Assembly (NCBI GenBank): GCA_963755085.1
Contig: CAVWIN010000019.1
Coordinates: 21,563-85,562, forward strand
Reading direction: 5' to 3'
Length of the DNA stretch: 64,000 bases
DNA from: JACVRM01 sp963755085
GTDB taxonomy: Bacteria > Actinomycetota > Thermoleophilia > Gaiellales > Gaiellaceae
The notes under the pieces are model-generated. The model saw only the letters and a program-made list of their open reading frames with translations, made no database searches and was not told the origin of the DNA. Both the position numbers and the translations under genes were made by a program. This document shows, piece after piece, positions 36,004 through 44,835 of the stretch; within the stretch, counting starts at the first letter, position 1, and the number at the start of each line of letters is the position of its first letter.

Positions 36004-37313
36004 AGCGCCCAGCGGTCGGGCACACCCTTGAGCTCGTGCTCGCCGCGTTCCTCGAAGCGGATGCCCGAGCCGGCGACGAGGTCGCGCACCGTGCGCGTGA
36101 CGAGCACCTCACTCGGCGCGGCCAGCGCGCAGACCCGCGCTGCCACATGCACCGTGATGCCGGCGATGTCTCCGGGGCTCCGCGTCACCTCGCCGGCGTG
36201 CAGGCCGCTACGCACCTCGAGGCCCGTCTGCCGGACGGCATCGCGGATCTCGGCCGCCGAGCGGATCGCCCGGGCGGGGCCGTCGAAGGTGGCCAGCACG
36301 CCGTCGCCGGCGGTGTTGACGAGCTCGCCACGGTAGCTCCCGAGGGTCCGTCGGACGGTCTGCTCGAACTCGTCCCGGAGCGAGCTCCAGCGGCGGTCAC
36401 CGAGCTCGACCGCCCGCCGCGTCGAGTCGGCAACGTCCACGAAGAGGACCGTGGCGAGGACGCGGTCGGCGTCGCCGCCGGTGGTCCGCGTGCCGGTGAC
36501 GAACTCCTCGATCGCCCCGAGCAGGTCATCCTCGGGCAGCGGCCAGTGATCGGGGCTGTCGCGCTCGAGCAGACGGGCGCCGGCGACATGCTCGGCGAGG
36601 TAGCGGCCGTGGTCGGGGCGCACGAACCAGTTGTCGCGGCTCGTCACGACGAGCGTCGGGGCCTCTACGAGCGAAAGGACGTTGCGCACGTCCAGCTCGA
36701 AGACCGCCCGCATCCGGGCGACAGCCGTCGCGGGGCTCGCGGTGTAGCGCTCGACGCGCCCCCACCACTCCTCGACGCCGGGGAGCGCGGCAACCGTCGG
36801 CGCCAGGACGCGCACCATCGCGCCGGTGCCCCACTGGGTCTCGATCGTGTGCAGGAGGGCCTCCTGGACCTTCGGCGGCATCCCGGCCGGGTAGTCGTCC
36901 GCGCGCGTGAAGCGCGCAAAGCCCTCGAGGATCACGAGCGAGGTCGTGCGGTCCGGGTGCGTCGCCGCGAACAGCAGTGCCAGCTGCGCCGCGTGCCCGT
37001 GCGTGACCAGCGTGGCCCGCACCGAGCCGGCGGCGGCCATCACCGCGCCGACGTCCTCGACCCACGCCTCGACGGGGATCGTCGCGTCGAGCCCGCCGCT
37101 CGAGAGGCCGACCCCGCGAATGTCGAACCAGATCACGCGTCCGAACCGCGCCAGCCCGGTGACGAAGTCGCGGATCAGCGGCTGCTCCCACACCTCCTCG
37201 AGGTGGCTGCCCCAGTCGAACGCGAGGACGATGTCGCGCGAGCCGGACCCGATCACCTGGTAGGCCAGCTGCGCCTCACGGCTGCGCGCGTACTGCGTGT
37301 GTGGCGTCGACAT
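35985..37313 (-). CDS. Alpha/beta-hydrolase fused to class III nucleotide cyclase
   Basis: 442 residues from ATG 37313. Residues about 1-265 follow the alpha/beta-hydrolase fold (IVLAFDWGSHLEEVWEQP, VIWFDIRGVGLSSGG, LVTSRDNWFVRPDHGRYL). The nucleophile elbow reads VTHGHAAQLALLFAAT instead of GxSxGG, so the catalytic Ser is absent and the domain is probably a sensor. Residues about 275-440 are a cyclase with metal Asp in LFVDVADST and NTAGDGVLATF. The usual purine Lys two residues before the Thr/Ala-Gly-Asp is Asn. The ending GERGEHELKGVPDRWALYA is typical. The layout resembles mycobacterial hydrolase-cyclases. No membrane segment. Confidence 0.85.
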   Translation of the reverse strand: MSTPHTQYARSREAQLAYQVIGSGSRDIVLAFDWGSHLEEVWEQPLIRDFVTGLARFGRVIWFDIRGVGLSSGGLDATIPVEAWVEDVGAVMAAAGSVRATLVTHGHAAQLALLFAATHPDRTTSLVILEGFARFTRADDYPAGMPPKVQEALLHTIETQWGTGAMVRVLAPTVAALPGVEEWWGRVERYTASPATAVARMRAVFELDVRNVLSLVEAPTLVVTSRDNWFVRPDHGRYLAEHVAGARLLERDSPDHWPLPEDDLLGAIEEFVTGTRTTGGDADRVLATVLFVDVADSTRRAVELGDRRWSSLRDEFEQTVRRTLGSYRGELVNTAGDGVLATFDGPARAIRSAAEIRDAVRQTGLEVRSGLHAGEVTRSPGDIAGITVHVAARVCALAAPSEVLVTRTVRDLVAGSGIRFEERGEHELKGVPDRWALYAATG

Positions 37314-37402
37314 GCGTGGCGACAGACTTGCAGCGGGTACTGGGACGCGCAAAGGTTCCCCGGCGCGGGAGCGCGGCTGGCAGCATCCGGCGCGTGACGA
37401 CG

Positions 37403-37799
37403 ATGGCCGACCTCGACGAGCTCGCGCGCGCCCTGCCCGAGGTCGAGCGCGGCGAGGACGGCGACGGCCGGCCGTCCTACTCGATCCGCGGCAAGGTCTT
37501 CTGCTGGCATCGCTCGCCGCGGCCGGACGCCGTCGACCCGGCGACCGGCGAGCGCCTCGAGGACGTGCTCGTCTTCCGGGTCGACAGCCTCGACGAGAAG
37601 GAGCTCGTCCTGGGCGACGACCGCGGAGTGTTCTTCACGACCCCGCACTGGAACGGCTACCCGGCGGTGCTCATGCGCATTCCCGAGCTGGCGCGGATCG
37701 ACCGCGAGGAGCTCGCGCGAGCTCGTCGTCGAGGCGTGGCTCTCGCGGGCGCCGAAGCGCGTGGCGAAGGCGTGGCTGGCGGAGAACGAGCCGGCGTGA
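37403..37799 (+). pseudogene. MmcQ/YjbR-like small protein, one frameshift
   Basis: MADLDELARALPEVERGEDG to the conserved HWNGYPAVLMRIPELARIDR reads as a YjbR/MmcQ (double-wing DNA-binding-like) protein of about 130 residues. At about 37712 one extra base (GCGCGAGCTC) shifts the frame. The natural C-terminus VVEAWLSRAPKRVAKAWLAE continues in another frame and ends at TGA 37797-37799, which overlaps the next gene's GTG. A GTG at 37394 is an alternative start. Function of the family is not established. Confidence 0.7.
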
Positions 37800-38683
37800 C
37801 CCGGCTGCTCTTCGACGGCGACGTCGCCGCCGGCCTGACGCCGGCACTGGCGACGGACACCGCGCGGCGGGCGCTGGTCGACGCCTACGAGGGTCGCCTG
37901 CAGGCACCGCCGCGCCTCGGCGCCGACCTCGGCGACGTAGGGCTCGTCTTCACCGCCGGCGGGTATCCCGGCGGGACGCGGGGCGTGCGGGTCTACCTCA
38001 CAGGAGTGCCGGACGCCGAGCAGGCCGTGCTCGTCTGGGACGGGGACGGTGGGCTGGCGGGCTGCATCGTCGGGGTGGAGCTCGGCGCACGCCGCACGGG
38101 TGCGCTCGGCGCGGTGGCCGTCGACACGCTGGCCCGCCCCGACGCGGCAACGGTTGCGGTCATCGGCAGCGGGACGCAGGCATGGGCCCAGCTCTGGGCG
38201 CTGACCGCGGTGCGCGCGCCGCGTGCGGTGAGCGTCTTCAGCCCGACGGACCCGCACCGGACGGCGTTCGCCGAGCGGGCGCGCCGCGAGCTCGGTCTGG
38301 AGGCAGAGCCTGTCGGGTCGCCACGCGAGGCGGTCGAGCGCGCGGACATCGTTGTTCTCGCCACCCGGTCGACGGAGCCGGTGATCGAGGCAGCGTGGGT
38401 GCAGGAGGGAACGCACGTCACCACCGTCGGACCGAAGACGGCGTCCGCACACGAGACGCCCACGGACCTCGCCGACCGCGCCGGGGTCGTGGCGAGCGAC
38501 TCCCCGACGCAGGCCGCCGCCTACGGCGAGCCGTCCTTCACCGACCGCGCGCTGCTCCACCTGGGCGGCATCGTCAGCGGCGCGCTGCCCGGGCGTACGA
38601 GCCCATCCGACATCACGCTCTACGTCTCGACCGGGCTCGCCGGGTCCGAGGTGGTCACCGCGGCCGCGCTCCTCGCCGGGTGA
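37796..38683 (+). CDS. Ornithine cyclodeaminase / mu-crystallin family protein
   Basis: About 295 residues. The NAD(P)-binding Rossmann segment is VAVIGSGTQAWAQLWALTAV, preceded by AVAVDTLARPDAATV and followed by ADIVVLATRSTEPVIEAAWV and GTHVTTVGPKTASAHE. The family includes ornithine cyclodeaminase, alanine dehydrogenase and ketimine reductase. The usual substrate residues of true cyclodeaminases are not clearly conserved, so the reaction is uncertain. GTG overlaps the upstream stop (GTGA), and the stop overlaps acylphosphatase in the same way. Confidence 0.8.
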   Translation: MTRLLFDGDVAAGLTPALATDTARRALVDAYEGRLQAPPRLGADLGDVGLVFTAGGYPGGTRGVRVYLTGVPDAEQAVLVWDGDGGLAGCIVGVELGARRTGALGAVAVDTLARPDAATVAVIGSGTQAWAQLWALTAVRAPRAVSVFSPTDPHRTAFAERARRELGLEAEPVGSPREAVERADIVVLATRSTEPVIEAAWVQEGTHVTTVGPKTASAHETPTDLADRAGVVASDSPTQAAAYGEPSFTDRALLHLGGIVSGALPGRTSPSDITLYVSTGLAGSEVVTAAALLAG

Positions 38684-38946
38684 CGCGGCGCCGCGTCGTC
38701 GTCCACGGGCGCGTGCAGGGCGTCGGCTTCCGGATTTCGCTCGCGCGCGTCGCCGGCTCGCGCGGCCTCGCGGGCTGGGTGCGGAACCAGCCGGACGGCA
38801 CGGTCGAAGCGGTCTTGGAAGGATCCCCGGACGCCGTCGAGTCGCTGGTGCGCTGGTGCGGGCAGGGGCCGCGCGGCGCGGCCGTCGACGGCGTCGACGT
38901 CGAGGACGAGCCGGCCGAGGGCCTGCAGGGCTTCGAGATCCGCTGA
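38680..38946 (+). CDS. acyP: Acylphosphatase
   Basis: 88 residues. Hydrolyses carboxyl-phosphate bonds of acyl phosphates. The catalytic Arg is in VVVHGRVQGVGFRISL and the catalytic Asn in GLAGWVRNQPDGTVEAVLEG, both in the canonical positions; length is normal. GTG start overlaps the previous stop by four bases. The stop lies in a hairpin that likely ends the transcript. Confidence 0.93.
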   Translation: MTRRRVVVHGRVQGVGFRISLARVAGSRGLAGWVRNQPDGTVEAVLEGSPDAVESLVRWCGQGPRGAAVDGVDVEDEPAEGLQGFEIR

Positions 38947-38972
38947 GGGCGCCGCGCGGCGCCCCTCAGCGG
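38941..38972 (+). terminator. Hairpin at the end of acyP
   Basis: CGCTGAGGGCGCC and GGCGCCCCTCAGCG pair with a single bulged base around a short GC loop; the stem contains the acyP stop codon. No U-tract follows. It also overlaps the 3' end of the small minus-strand gene, so it could serve both directions. Confidence 0.5.
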
Positions 38973-39187
38973 GTCTCCGTCAGCGGGAGTGGGTCGCGCC
39001 GGAGCGAGCGCGTGCCGCGAGCGCGCCGCGCGCGGCCGGGCGGGCGGAACGCGGCGCCGCTCCAGGCGGCCGCGAGCGCGGAGCGGAGCCGGGAGCGCCG
39101 CTCGCCGTCCTCGCCGCGATGGATCTTTTCGACGCGCTCGCCCATGCGCCGCTGGACGCCGTCGATGCCGATGAGCAGTTCGAACAT
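38966..39187 (-). CDS. Small basic protein of unknown function
   Basis: 73 residues from ATG 39187, preceded by AGAGAGG about eight bases upstream. Begins MFELLIGIDGVQRRMGERVE and continues as an Arg-rich, probably helical or disordered tail (SALAAAWSGAAFRPPGRARR). Not recognised. It is divergent from the LacI-type regulator, and the paired operators lie just upstream of its start, so it may be LacI-controlled if real. Confidence 0.4.
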   Translation of the reverse strand: MFELLIGIDGVQRRMGERVEKIHRGEDGERRSRLRSALAAAWSGAAFRPPGRARRARGTRSLRRDPLPLTETR

Positions 39188-39207
39188 GGGTATCGCCTCT
39201 CTTTGTC

Positions 39208-39244
39208 TGAATCGGTTCAGATGCATGGTAGCTGAACCGATTCA
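39208..39244. promoter_or_regulatory. Paired LacI-type operators
   Basis: TGAATCGGTTCA (39208-39219) and TGAACCGATTCA (39233-39244) are exact reverse complements, and each is itself nearly palindromic about a central CG, the LacI/GalR pattern. The centres are 25 bp apart. They sit between the small minus-strand gene and the LacI-family gene, consistent with autoregulation and control of the divergent transcript. Confidence 0.75.
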
Positions 39245-39261
39245 TCGACGTCAACTACGCT

Positions 39262-40318
39262 TTGGCCGTGGCGTCGAGGCGGGTACGGCTGCGGGACGTT
39301 GCCGAACGGGCAGGGGTCTCCGTCGGCAGCGCGTCGCAGGCCTTCGGCCGGCCGGAGCTCGTCTCGGCGGACGTCCGCGAGCGCGTGCTCGCGGCGGCGG
39401 CGGAGCTGGGCTACGCCGGCCCCGACCCGGCGGCCCGCCGCCTGCGGCTCGGGCGCGCCGGCGCGCTCGGCCTGATCTTCCAGGAGCGGCTTCGCTACCA
39501 GCTCACCGACCCGGCGGCGCTCGCGTTCATGGCGGGGTTCGCACAGGCGATGGAGGAGCTCCGAGCTCGGGCCTGCTGCTGATCCCCGACTCGCGGTACC
39601 GCGAGGCGGCGGCGACGGCGGTCCGCGGCGCGGCGGTCGACGGGTTCGTGATCTACGCGGCCGGCGGAACGACCCCCGGGTCGAGGCGGCGCTCGCCCGG
39701 CGCGTCCCGGTCGTCACCGTCGAGCAGCCGCGCGACGCGCCGACGCCGTTCATCGGCATCGACGACCGTGCGGCCGCGCGCATGGCCGCCCGAGCACCTG
39801 CGGGAGCTCGGGCACGAGCGCGTGGGCGTGCTGTCCTTCGCGACCGCGGTCGACCGGGAGGGCACGCTCGAGATCGCCCTGAGCGCCGACCGGCTTGCCG
39901 GCTACCAGGACGGTCTCGGCGACGCCTGGGACCCAGACGCTGTTCGCACCGTGCCGCCCGAATGCGGCCGAGCACGCGCGCGCGCGGCGTCGCGCGAGCT
40001 GCTGCCGGCGGAACGCCGCCGACGGCGATCCTCGCGATGAGCGACGTGCTGGCGGTCGGCGCGCTGGAGGCCGCCGCGGAGGCGGGCTCGCCGTCCCCGA
40101 GACCTGTCGGTCGTCGGCTTCGACGACAGCCCCGCGGCGCGGGTCACGAGCCCGCCGCTGACGACGGTCGGCAGCCGCACGAGGAGAAGGGGCGGCTCGC
40201 CGCCCAGTGGCTGATCGAGGAGATCGAGCGCGGCGCGCCCGCCGAGGGCGAGCCGCGGCGCACGATCCTCCCGACCGAGCTCGTCGTGCGCGAGAGCACG
40301 GCGCCGCCGCGCTCCTGA
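39262..40318 (+). pseudogene. LacI-family transcriptional regulator with several frameshifts
   Basis: The N-terminus is intact: VRLRDVAERAGVSVGSASQA is the LacI helix-turn-helix and VLAAAAELGYAGPDPAARRL the hinge. The frame is then lost near 39562. Later family pieces appear in other frames: SGLLLIPDSRYREAAATAV, VPVVTVEQPRDAPTPFIGID, HLRELGHERVGVLSFATAVD, TPPTAILAMSDVLAVGALEA, DLSVVGFDDSPAARVTSPPL and HEEKGRLAAQWLIEEIERG. Breaks lie near 39562, 39670, 39785, 39960, 40010, 40095 and 40175, mostly looking like single missing bases. Start is GTG 39268 or TTG 39262. If functional, it would read the paired operators just upstream. Confidence 0.8.
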
Positions 40319-40326
40319 GGATCCTC

Positions 40327-40844
40327 CTACTCGACCAGATCGAGACGCCAGTCGTTGCAGCGCAGGATGTTGCCGCTGTCCTTCGGGTACTCGTACTCGC
40401 TCACGTCGACCAACGTGAAGCCGAGCTTGCGGCAGATCGCGTTCGAGGGCGCATTGTCGACCGACGGATACGCATAGAGGAACCGGTGCTTCCTCTCCGC
40501 CTTCGCTCGCTCGATCACCTGTGAGGTCGCGCTCGTCGCGACGCCGCGTCCCTGGAACGCAGGCAGCACCATCCAGCCCGTCTCGTAGACCTGGCCCTCG
40601 CGCGACTCGCGCTCCCAGTAGCCGACCGAGCCGACGCTCTCGCCCGTCGCGGTCTCGACGACTTGAACATCCGGCCCTTCCCGGTGCCCGGCAGCCGCTC
40701 GTAGCGCTTCTGGCGCTCGACGATCTTCTCGCGGCTCTCGGGGCCGCCGAGATTCTCGGTCATCGCCCTGTTGCCCATGAGCTGCTCGAGGAGCGGGAGA
40801 TCGTCCTCCGCCCAGGGCTCGATGCGGAATTCGGGCTCGGTCAC
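40327..40844 (-). pseudogene. GNAT acetyltransferase with one frameshift
   Basis: About 172 residues once joined. N-terminal part FRIEPWAEDDLPLLEQLMGN to KRYERLPGTGKGRMFK is in one frame. The rest, VVETATGESVGSVGYWERES, MVLPAFQGRGVATSA (acetyl-CoA-binding Q/RxxGxA-like loop) and APSNAICRKLGFTLVDVSEY, is in another, so one G is missing near 40672. Family: RimJ/RimL-type N-acetyltransferases; substrate unknown. A GTG at 40856 is an alternative start but runs into the rnpB terminator. Confidence 0.75.
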
Positions 40845-40863
40845 CAACCTGCACACCCAAATA

Positions 40864-40889
40864 GAAACCCCTGCGTTTGCAGGGGTTTC
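40864..40889 (-). terminator. Intrinsic terminator of rnpB
   Basis: On the minus strand GAAACCCCTGC and GCAGGGGTTTC form a perfect 11-bp stem with an AAAC loop, followed by TATTT, immediately after the rnpB 3' end. Confidence 0.85.
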
Positions 40890-40893
40890 CTTA

Positions 40894-41233
40894 GCAAGCC
40901 TGTAAGCCGGATTCTGTCGTGGGTGACCATCTCTCTGGGCCGCCGGTTACCCGGCGGCTCTGGCCGCGTACCCGGTTCCTCGGCGGGCAGCGTCATCGGA
41001 ACCTGCTTCGCGTTGCACCGGACGGGGTTTGGCTAGCCGCCGCGTCACCGCGACGCTGGTGGGCTCTTACCCCACCTTTTCACCCTTACCCCGGCATCTC
41101 GAGAGTGCCGGTGGCGGTCTCCTTTCTGTGCCACTTTCCGTCGGCTTTCGCCGCCTGGGGTTTCCCCAGCGTCCTGCCCTGCGGTGTCCGGACTTTCCTC
41201 GAGCCGTTGCCGGCCCGCGGCCACCCGGCCTGC
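40894..41233 (-). ncRNA. rnpB: RNase P RNA (bacterial type A)
   Basis: About 340 nt. The catalytic RNA that matures tRNA 5' ends. Minus-strand landmarks: GCAGGCC at the 5' end pairing with GGCTTGC at the 3' end (P1), GAGGAAAGTCCGGACACCGC (conserved region I), GGGTAAGGGTGAAAAGGTGG with GTAAGAGCCCACC, and the 3' signature GACAGAATCCGGCTTAC. Ends are placed from P1 pairing. Followed by a clear intrinsic terminator and preceded by a -10-like TAAAAT. Confidence 0.95.
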
Positions 41234-41239
41234 ACATCC

Positions 41240-41245
41240 ATTTTA
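41240..41245 (-). promoter_or_regulatory. -10 element of rnpB
   Basis: TAAAAT on the minus strand lies six to seven bases upstream of the deduced RNA 5' end, the right distance for a sigma-70 -10 box. No good -35 hexamer was found at 16-18 bp. Confidence 0.5.
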
Positions 41246-41250
41246 GCCCG

Positions 41251-43731
41251 TTACGACTGCTGCTCGGCGAGCGCCGCGAGTGCGAGGGCGACGGCCGCCG
41301 ACGGCTCGAGCGCAGCACCCTCGACCCACGCCGCGTTCCGTTCATCGCCGAGGCGGCGGCCGAGCGACTCGGTCAGCTCGGCGACGAACGGCCTGTCCTC
41401 GGCGTTGAGCTCGAGGCCATGCGTCCGGCGCAGCTCCTCGGCACAGGCAAGAAGCCGCGCGGCGGTGCGGTCGCCGCCCTCCGGGACAAGCGGCAGCAGC
41501 GACTGCGAGCGTCCACGCGAGTCCCTGCACGTATCCGACAGATGCGTGGAGCTCGAGCGCCTCCGACGTGAAGCGGCGTGCCGCGGGCAAATCGCCGGAG
41601 TGACGGGCGATCGAGGCGAGCCCGTCGAGGCGCGAGGCGATGCCCACGATGTCGCCGGCAGCACGACTGTCCTCGAGCGCCGTCATCGTCAGCTCGTACG
41701 CCCGCTCCTGGTCGCCGTCGTGAAGCGCATACCACGCGAGATTCCCGCGGACGGTCCCGGCATTGCGGCGGTCGCCGGTCTCGACCGCGAGCGCGAGCGC
41801 CTCCTCGTTCAGACGGCGAGCGCCGGCCGGGTCCCCTAACGCGGCCTCCGCGCTCGCGAGGTGCGTCAGCGCGAGGACGAGCCACCGTGTCTCGCCAAGC
41901 GCTCGGAAGAGGTCGGCCGCCTCCTGGAACTGCGCACGGGTCTGCGCCAGTCTCGCCTCGCGCCTCGGGCACGTGCGCCCACCCGAAGAGGGCTCTCGCG
42001 CGGACCCGCTCGGAGACCTCACCGCCCGCCGCGAACGCCCGGCGGTACCAGTGGTCGGCTTCGTCGATCGTCGCGTGCAGGTACCAGTAGCGCCAGTGGT
42101 TCCCGGCGAGGGCCAGGGAGCGCTCGCCGTCTCCCGCGTCACACGCGTAGCCGAGCGCCGCGCGAATGTTCTCCTGCTCGAGAGCGAGGCGATCGGAACC
42201 AGTCGCGCTGGTCCGGCCCGGTCAGGCGGGGCTCCGCCTCGGCGACGAGGTCGATGAAGCAATCGAGATGGCGGGCGGAGACGTCGTCGAACGCCCCGCT
42301 CGCTTGGAGAAGCTCCCCGGCGTACTCGCGGATCGTGGCAAGCATGAAGAACCGCCCATCGCCCGTCGGCTTGAGGAGGCTCCAGTCGACCAGCGTGGCG
42401 AGTTCGTCGAGCCCGGCCTGGGCAACCGATTCCGCGTCCTCGAGCGCGAAGCTGCCCGCGAACACCGACAGGCGGCGGAAGACCTCCTGTGCCGGTGCGT
42501 TCAGCAGTTCGTAGCTCCACTCGATCGTCGCCGCCAGCGTCTGCTGGCGCTCGGGGGCGTCCCGCGCGCCTCCGGTCAGGACGGGCAGCGACCGGTCGAG
42601 CCGCTCCAGAAGCCGCGCCGGCTCGAGCAGCTTCACGCGGGACGCGGCGAGCTCGAGTGCGAGTGGAAGACCGTCGAGGCGCCGGCAGATCTCCGTAACG
42701 GCGTCGTCCTGCTGGAACCCGCGCTTCACCGTTCCGGCGCGCAGGAGGAAGAACTCGACGGCCTCCTCGCGCGAAAAGGGTTCGAGCTCGAACTCGTGCT
42801 CGGCCGAGACGTGAATGCGCGTGCGGCTCGTGGCGAGGACCGTGACGCCGGGCGCGGTCAGGAGCAGCGAGCCGATGTCGTCGGCGGCTCCGAGCAGGTG
42901 CTCGAGGTTGTCGAGCACGAGCAGGAGCTCGAGCCTGCGCAGGTCGTCCACGTCGCGAAGACCGGCGTGCTGGGCGATGCTCGCCGTCACGAGCGCGGGG
43001 TCGTCGAGAGGGGCGAGCGGGACGAACACGACGCCGTCCTCGAAGTCGTGCGCCAGCTCGGCGGCCGCCTGGAGCGCGAGGCGTGTCTTGCCGCTGCCGC
43101 CGGCGCCGGTCACGGTGACGAGCCGCGCGCCGTCGCGGAGCAGAGTCGATCAGCTCCGCGAGCTCGTGCTCCCGGCCGACGAGCGGCGTCGCGGCGATCG
43201 GGAGGTTCGTCCGGTCGAGGCTCCTGCAGCGGCGGGAACTCCGCGTCGCCGAGCTGGTAGATCCGCTCCGCCGCGGTCAGATCCTTGAGCCGGTGTGCGC
43301 CCGAGATCGCGCAGGCGCGCGTCGGGAACGAGATCTCGCGTCGACTGCGAGACGAGCACCTGGCCGCCGTGACCGACGGCCGCGATGCGGGCCGCACGGT
43401 GGACGTCCATCCCGACGTAGCCCTCGTCGGTGACGACGGGCTCCCCGGTGTGCACGCCCATCCGCACGCGCACGGGGCCGGCCTCGCAGGGCCTGCCTGC
43501 GCCGTCCGCCGCAGCCGCCACGGCGTCCTGGGCGCGCGGGAAGGCGACGAAGAACGCGTCCCCCTGCGTGTCGACTTCGACGCCGCCGTGCCGCTCGAAT
43601 GCCTGACGGAGCGCCCGCCGATGCTCGAGGAGCGCGTCGGCGTACGCGTCGCCCAGTTGCGCGAGCAGGCGGGTCGACCCCTCAACGTCCGTGAAGAGGA
43701 ACGTGACGGTCCCGGTCGGCAGGCCCTGCAC
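41251..43731 (-). pseudogene. Class III cyclase / NB-ARC-like ATPase / TPR regulator with at least six frameshifts
   Basis: About 830 residues once joined. Cyclase part: GTVTFLFTDVEGSTRLLAQL, DTQGDAFFVAFPRAQDA, VRMGVHTGEPVVTDEGYVG, DVHRAARIAAVGHGGQVLVS; the purine Lys position is Asp. ATPase part: GAGGSGKTRLALQAAAEL (P-loop), LLLVLDNLEHLLGAADDIG, VLATSRTRIHVSAEHEFELE, EICRRLDGLPLALELAASRV. TPR-like tail: GDPAGARRLNEEALALAVET, LLACAEELRRTHGLELNAED. The frame changes near 43305, 43220, 43144, 42190, 41955 and 41490. The architecture matches the AfsR/cyclase-ATPase regulators common in actinobacteria. Confidence 0.78.
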
Positions 43732-43762
43732 CCGCCGTAATCATGCGCGCACGCGCGAGCGG

Positions 43763-43960
43763 CTACATGCGCATCTCGTGCTGGATCGCCCGCGCGTCGG
43801 CCGGCCGGACGTCGAGCCCGCTCCCGCACTCCGGACAGAAGCGCCCGTCCTGCCCGACGTGGACGACGAACTCCCCGCACACCAGGCACTCCAGGCTGAC
43901 GCCGCGCATGAGCGCCATCAGCTCCTGGTCGAGCGTGCGGTTGAGCGGGGTCACGTCCAT
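43763..43960 (-). CDS. Small zinc-ribbon protein
   Basis: 65 residues. Two CxxC knuckles (SLECLVCGEFVVHVGQDGRF and FCPECGSG) make a rubredoxin-like or zinc-ribbon fold. A hydrophilic N-terminus (DVTPLNRTLDQELMALMRG) precedes it. It starts seven bases after the lexA stop on the same strand, so it is probably co-transcribed with and SOS-controlled like lexA. Function unknown. Confidence 0.7.
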   Translation of the reverse strand: MDVTPLNRTLDQELMALMRGVSLECLVCGEFVVHVGQDGRFCPECGSGLDVRPADARAIQHEMRM

Positions 43961-43967
43961 CAGGTCT

Positions 43968-44600
43968 TCAAAGCGCCCGGAAGACTCCGATCACGCGGCC
44001 GAGGATCTGGACGTGCTGCGCGTAGATCGGCTCGAGCGTGTCGTTCTCGGGCTGGAGCCGGATGCGGCCGTTCTCGCGGTAGAAGGTCTTCACGGTCGCC
44101 TCGTCGGCGGTCTCGTCGTCGCCGGCGAGCGCCACGACGATCTCGCCGTTGCTTGCAGTTTGCTGCCGCTCGACGACCACGACGTCGCCGTCGAGGATCC
44201 CGGCCTGGATCATCGAGTCGCCCTTGACCCGCAGCAGGAACTCCTCCTCGCCGCCGCGCGAGAGCGGCGCGGGAACGGCGATGTAGTCCTCGACCTGCTG
44301 CTCGGCGAGCAGCGGGCCGCCGGCGGCGATCTCACCGTAGAGCGGGAGCCGGCGCTGCTCGTCCTCGCGCGCGGGCTCGGCCCGTGGGCGCTCGCGGCCG
44401 ATTAGCTCCAGCGCGCGTGGCTTCGTCGGGTCGCGGCGGATCAGCCCGGCGCGCTCGAGGTTGGCAAGGTGCGCGTGCACGGTGGAGGGCGATGCGAGCC
44501 CGACCGCCTCGCCGATCTCGCGGACGGTCGGCGGGTAGCCGTGGTCGTCGACGTAGCGGGTGACGTAGTCGTAGATCTCGCGCTGGCGGTCGGTGAGCAT
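43968..44600 (-). CDS. lexA: LexA SOS repressor
   Basis: 210 residues. N-terminal winged helix (TDRQREIYDYVTRYVDDHGY, VREIGEAVGLASPSTVHAHL). The self-cleavage site Ala-Gly is in LYGEIAAGGPLLAEQ. The peptidase Ser is in LRVKGDSMIQAGILDGDVV and the Lys in ADEATVKTFYRENGR. Start ATG 44600 with GGGAGG four bases upstream. It represses DNA-damage genes and is inactivated by RecA-stimulated autoproteolysis. A consensus SOS box lies 23 bases upstream, so it is autoregulated. Confidence 0.96.
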   Translation of the reverse strand: MLTDRQREIYDYVTRYVDDHGYPPTVREIGEAVGLASPSTVHAHLANLERAGLIRRDPTKPRALELIGRERPRAEPAREDEQRRLPLYGEIAAGGPLLAEQQVEDYIAVPAPLSRGGEEEFLLRVKGDSMIQAGILDGDVVVVERQQTASNGEIVVALAGDDETADEATVKTFYRENGRIRLQPENDTLEPIYAQHVQILGRVIGVFRAL

Positions 44601-44618
44601 CCGGCCTCCCTGTCGTGG

Positions 44619-44640
44619 TTGGCGAACGTGTGTTCGCCAA
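44619..44640. promoter_or_regulatory. SOS box upstream of lexA
   Basis: TTGGCGAACGTGTGTTCGCCAA contains CGAACGTGTGTTCG (44623-44636), matching the Gram-positive/actinobacterial LexA operator CGAACRNRYGTTYG. The flanking TTGG/CCAA extends the symmetry. Confidence 0.92.
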
Positions 44641-44713
44641 CCGACGGTAGCGGGCCCTGCGGACGGCGTCAAATCGGCCAACGAAAACGGCCGCCCCCCG
44701 GACGGCCGTCGCA

Positions 44714-44798
<85 letters not shown>

Positions 44799-44835
44799 GG
44801 AGGCCACAGTGTAGCGCCCGTTAGGGTTCGCCCTC

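Noticed and set aside
41251..41664. A separate small gene at the 3' end of the broken cyclase/ATPase regulator.
   Set aside because: Its sequence continues the TPR tail of that regulator after a frame change, so it is the same gene.
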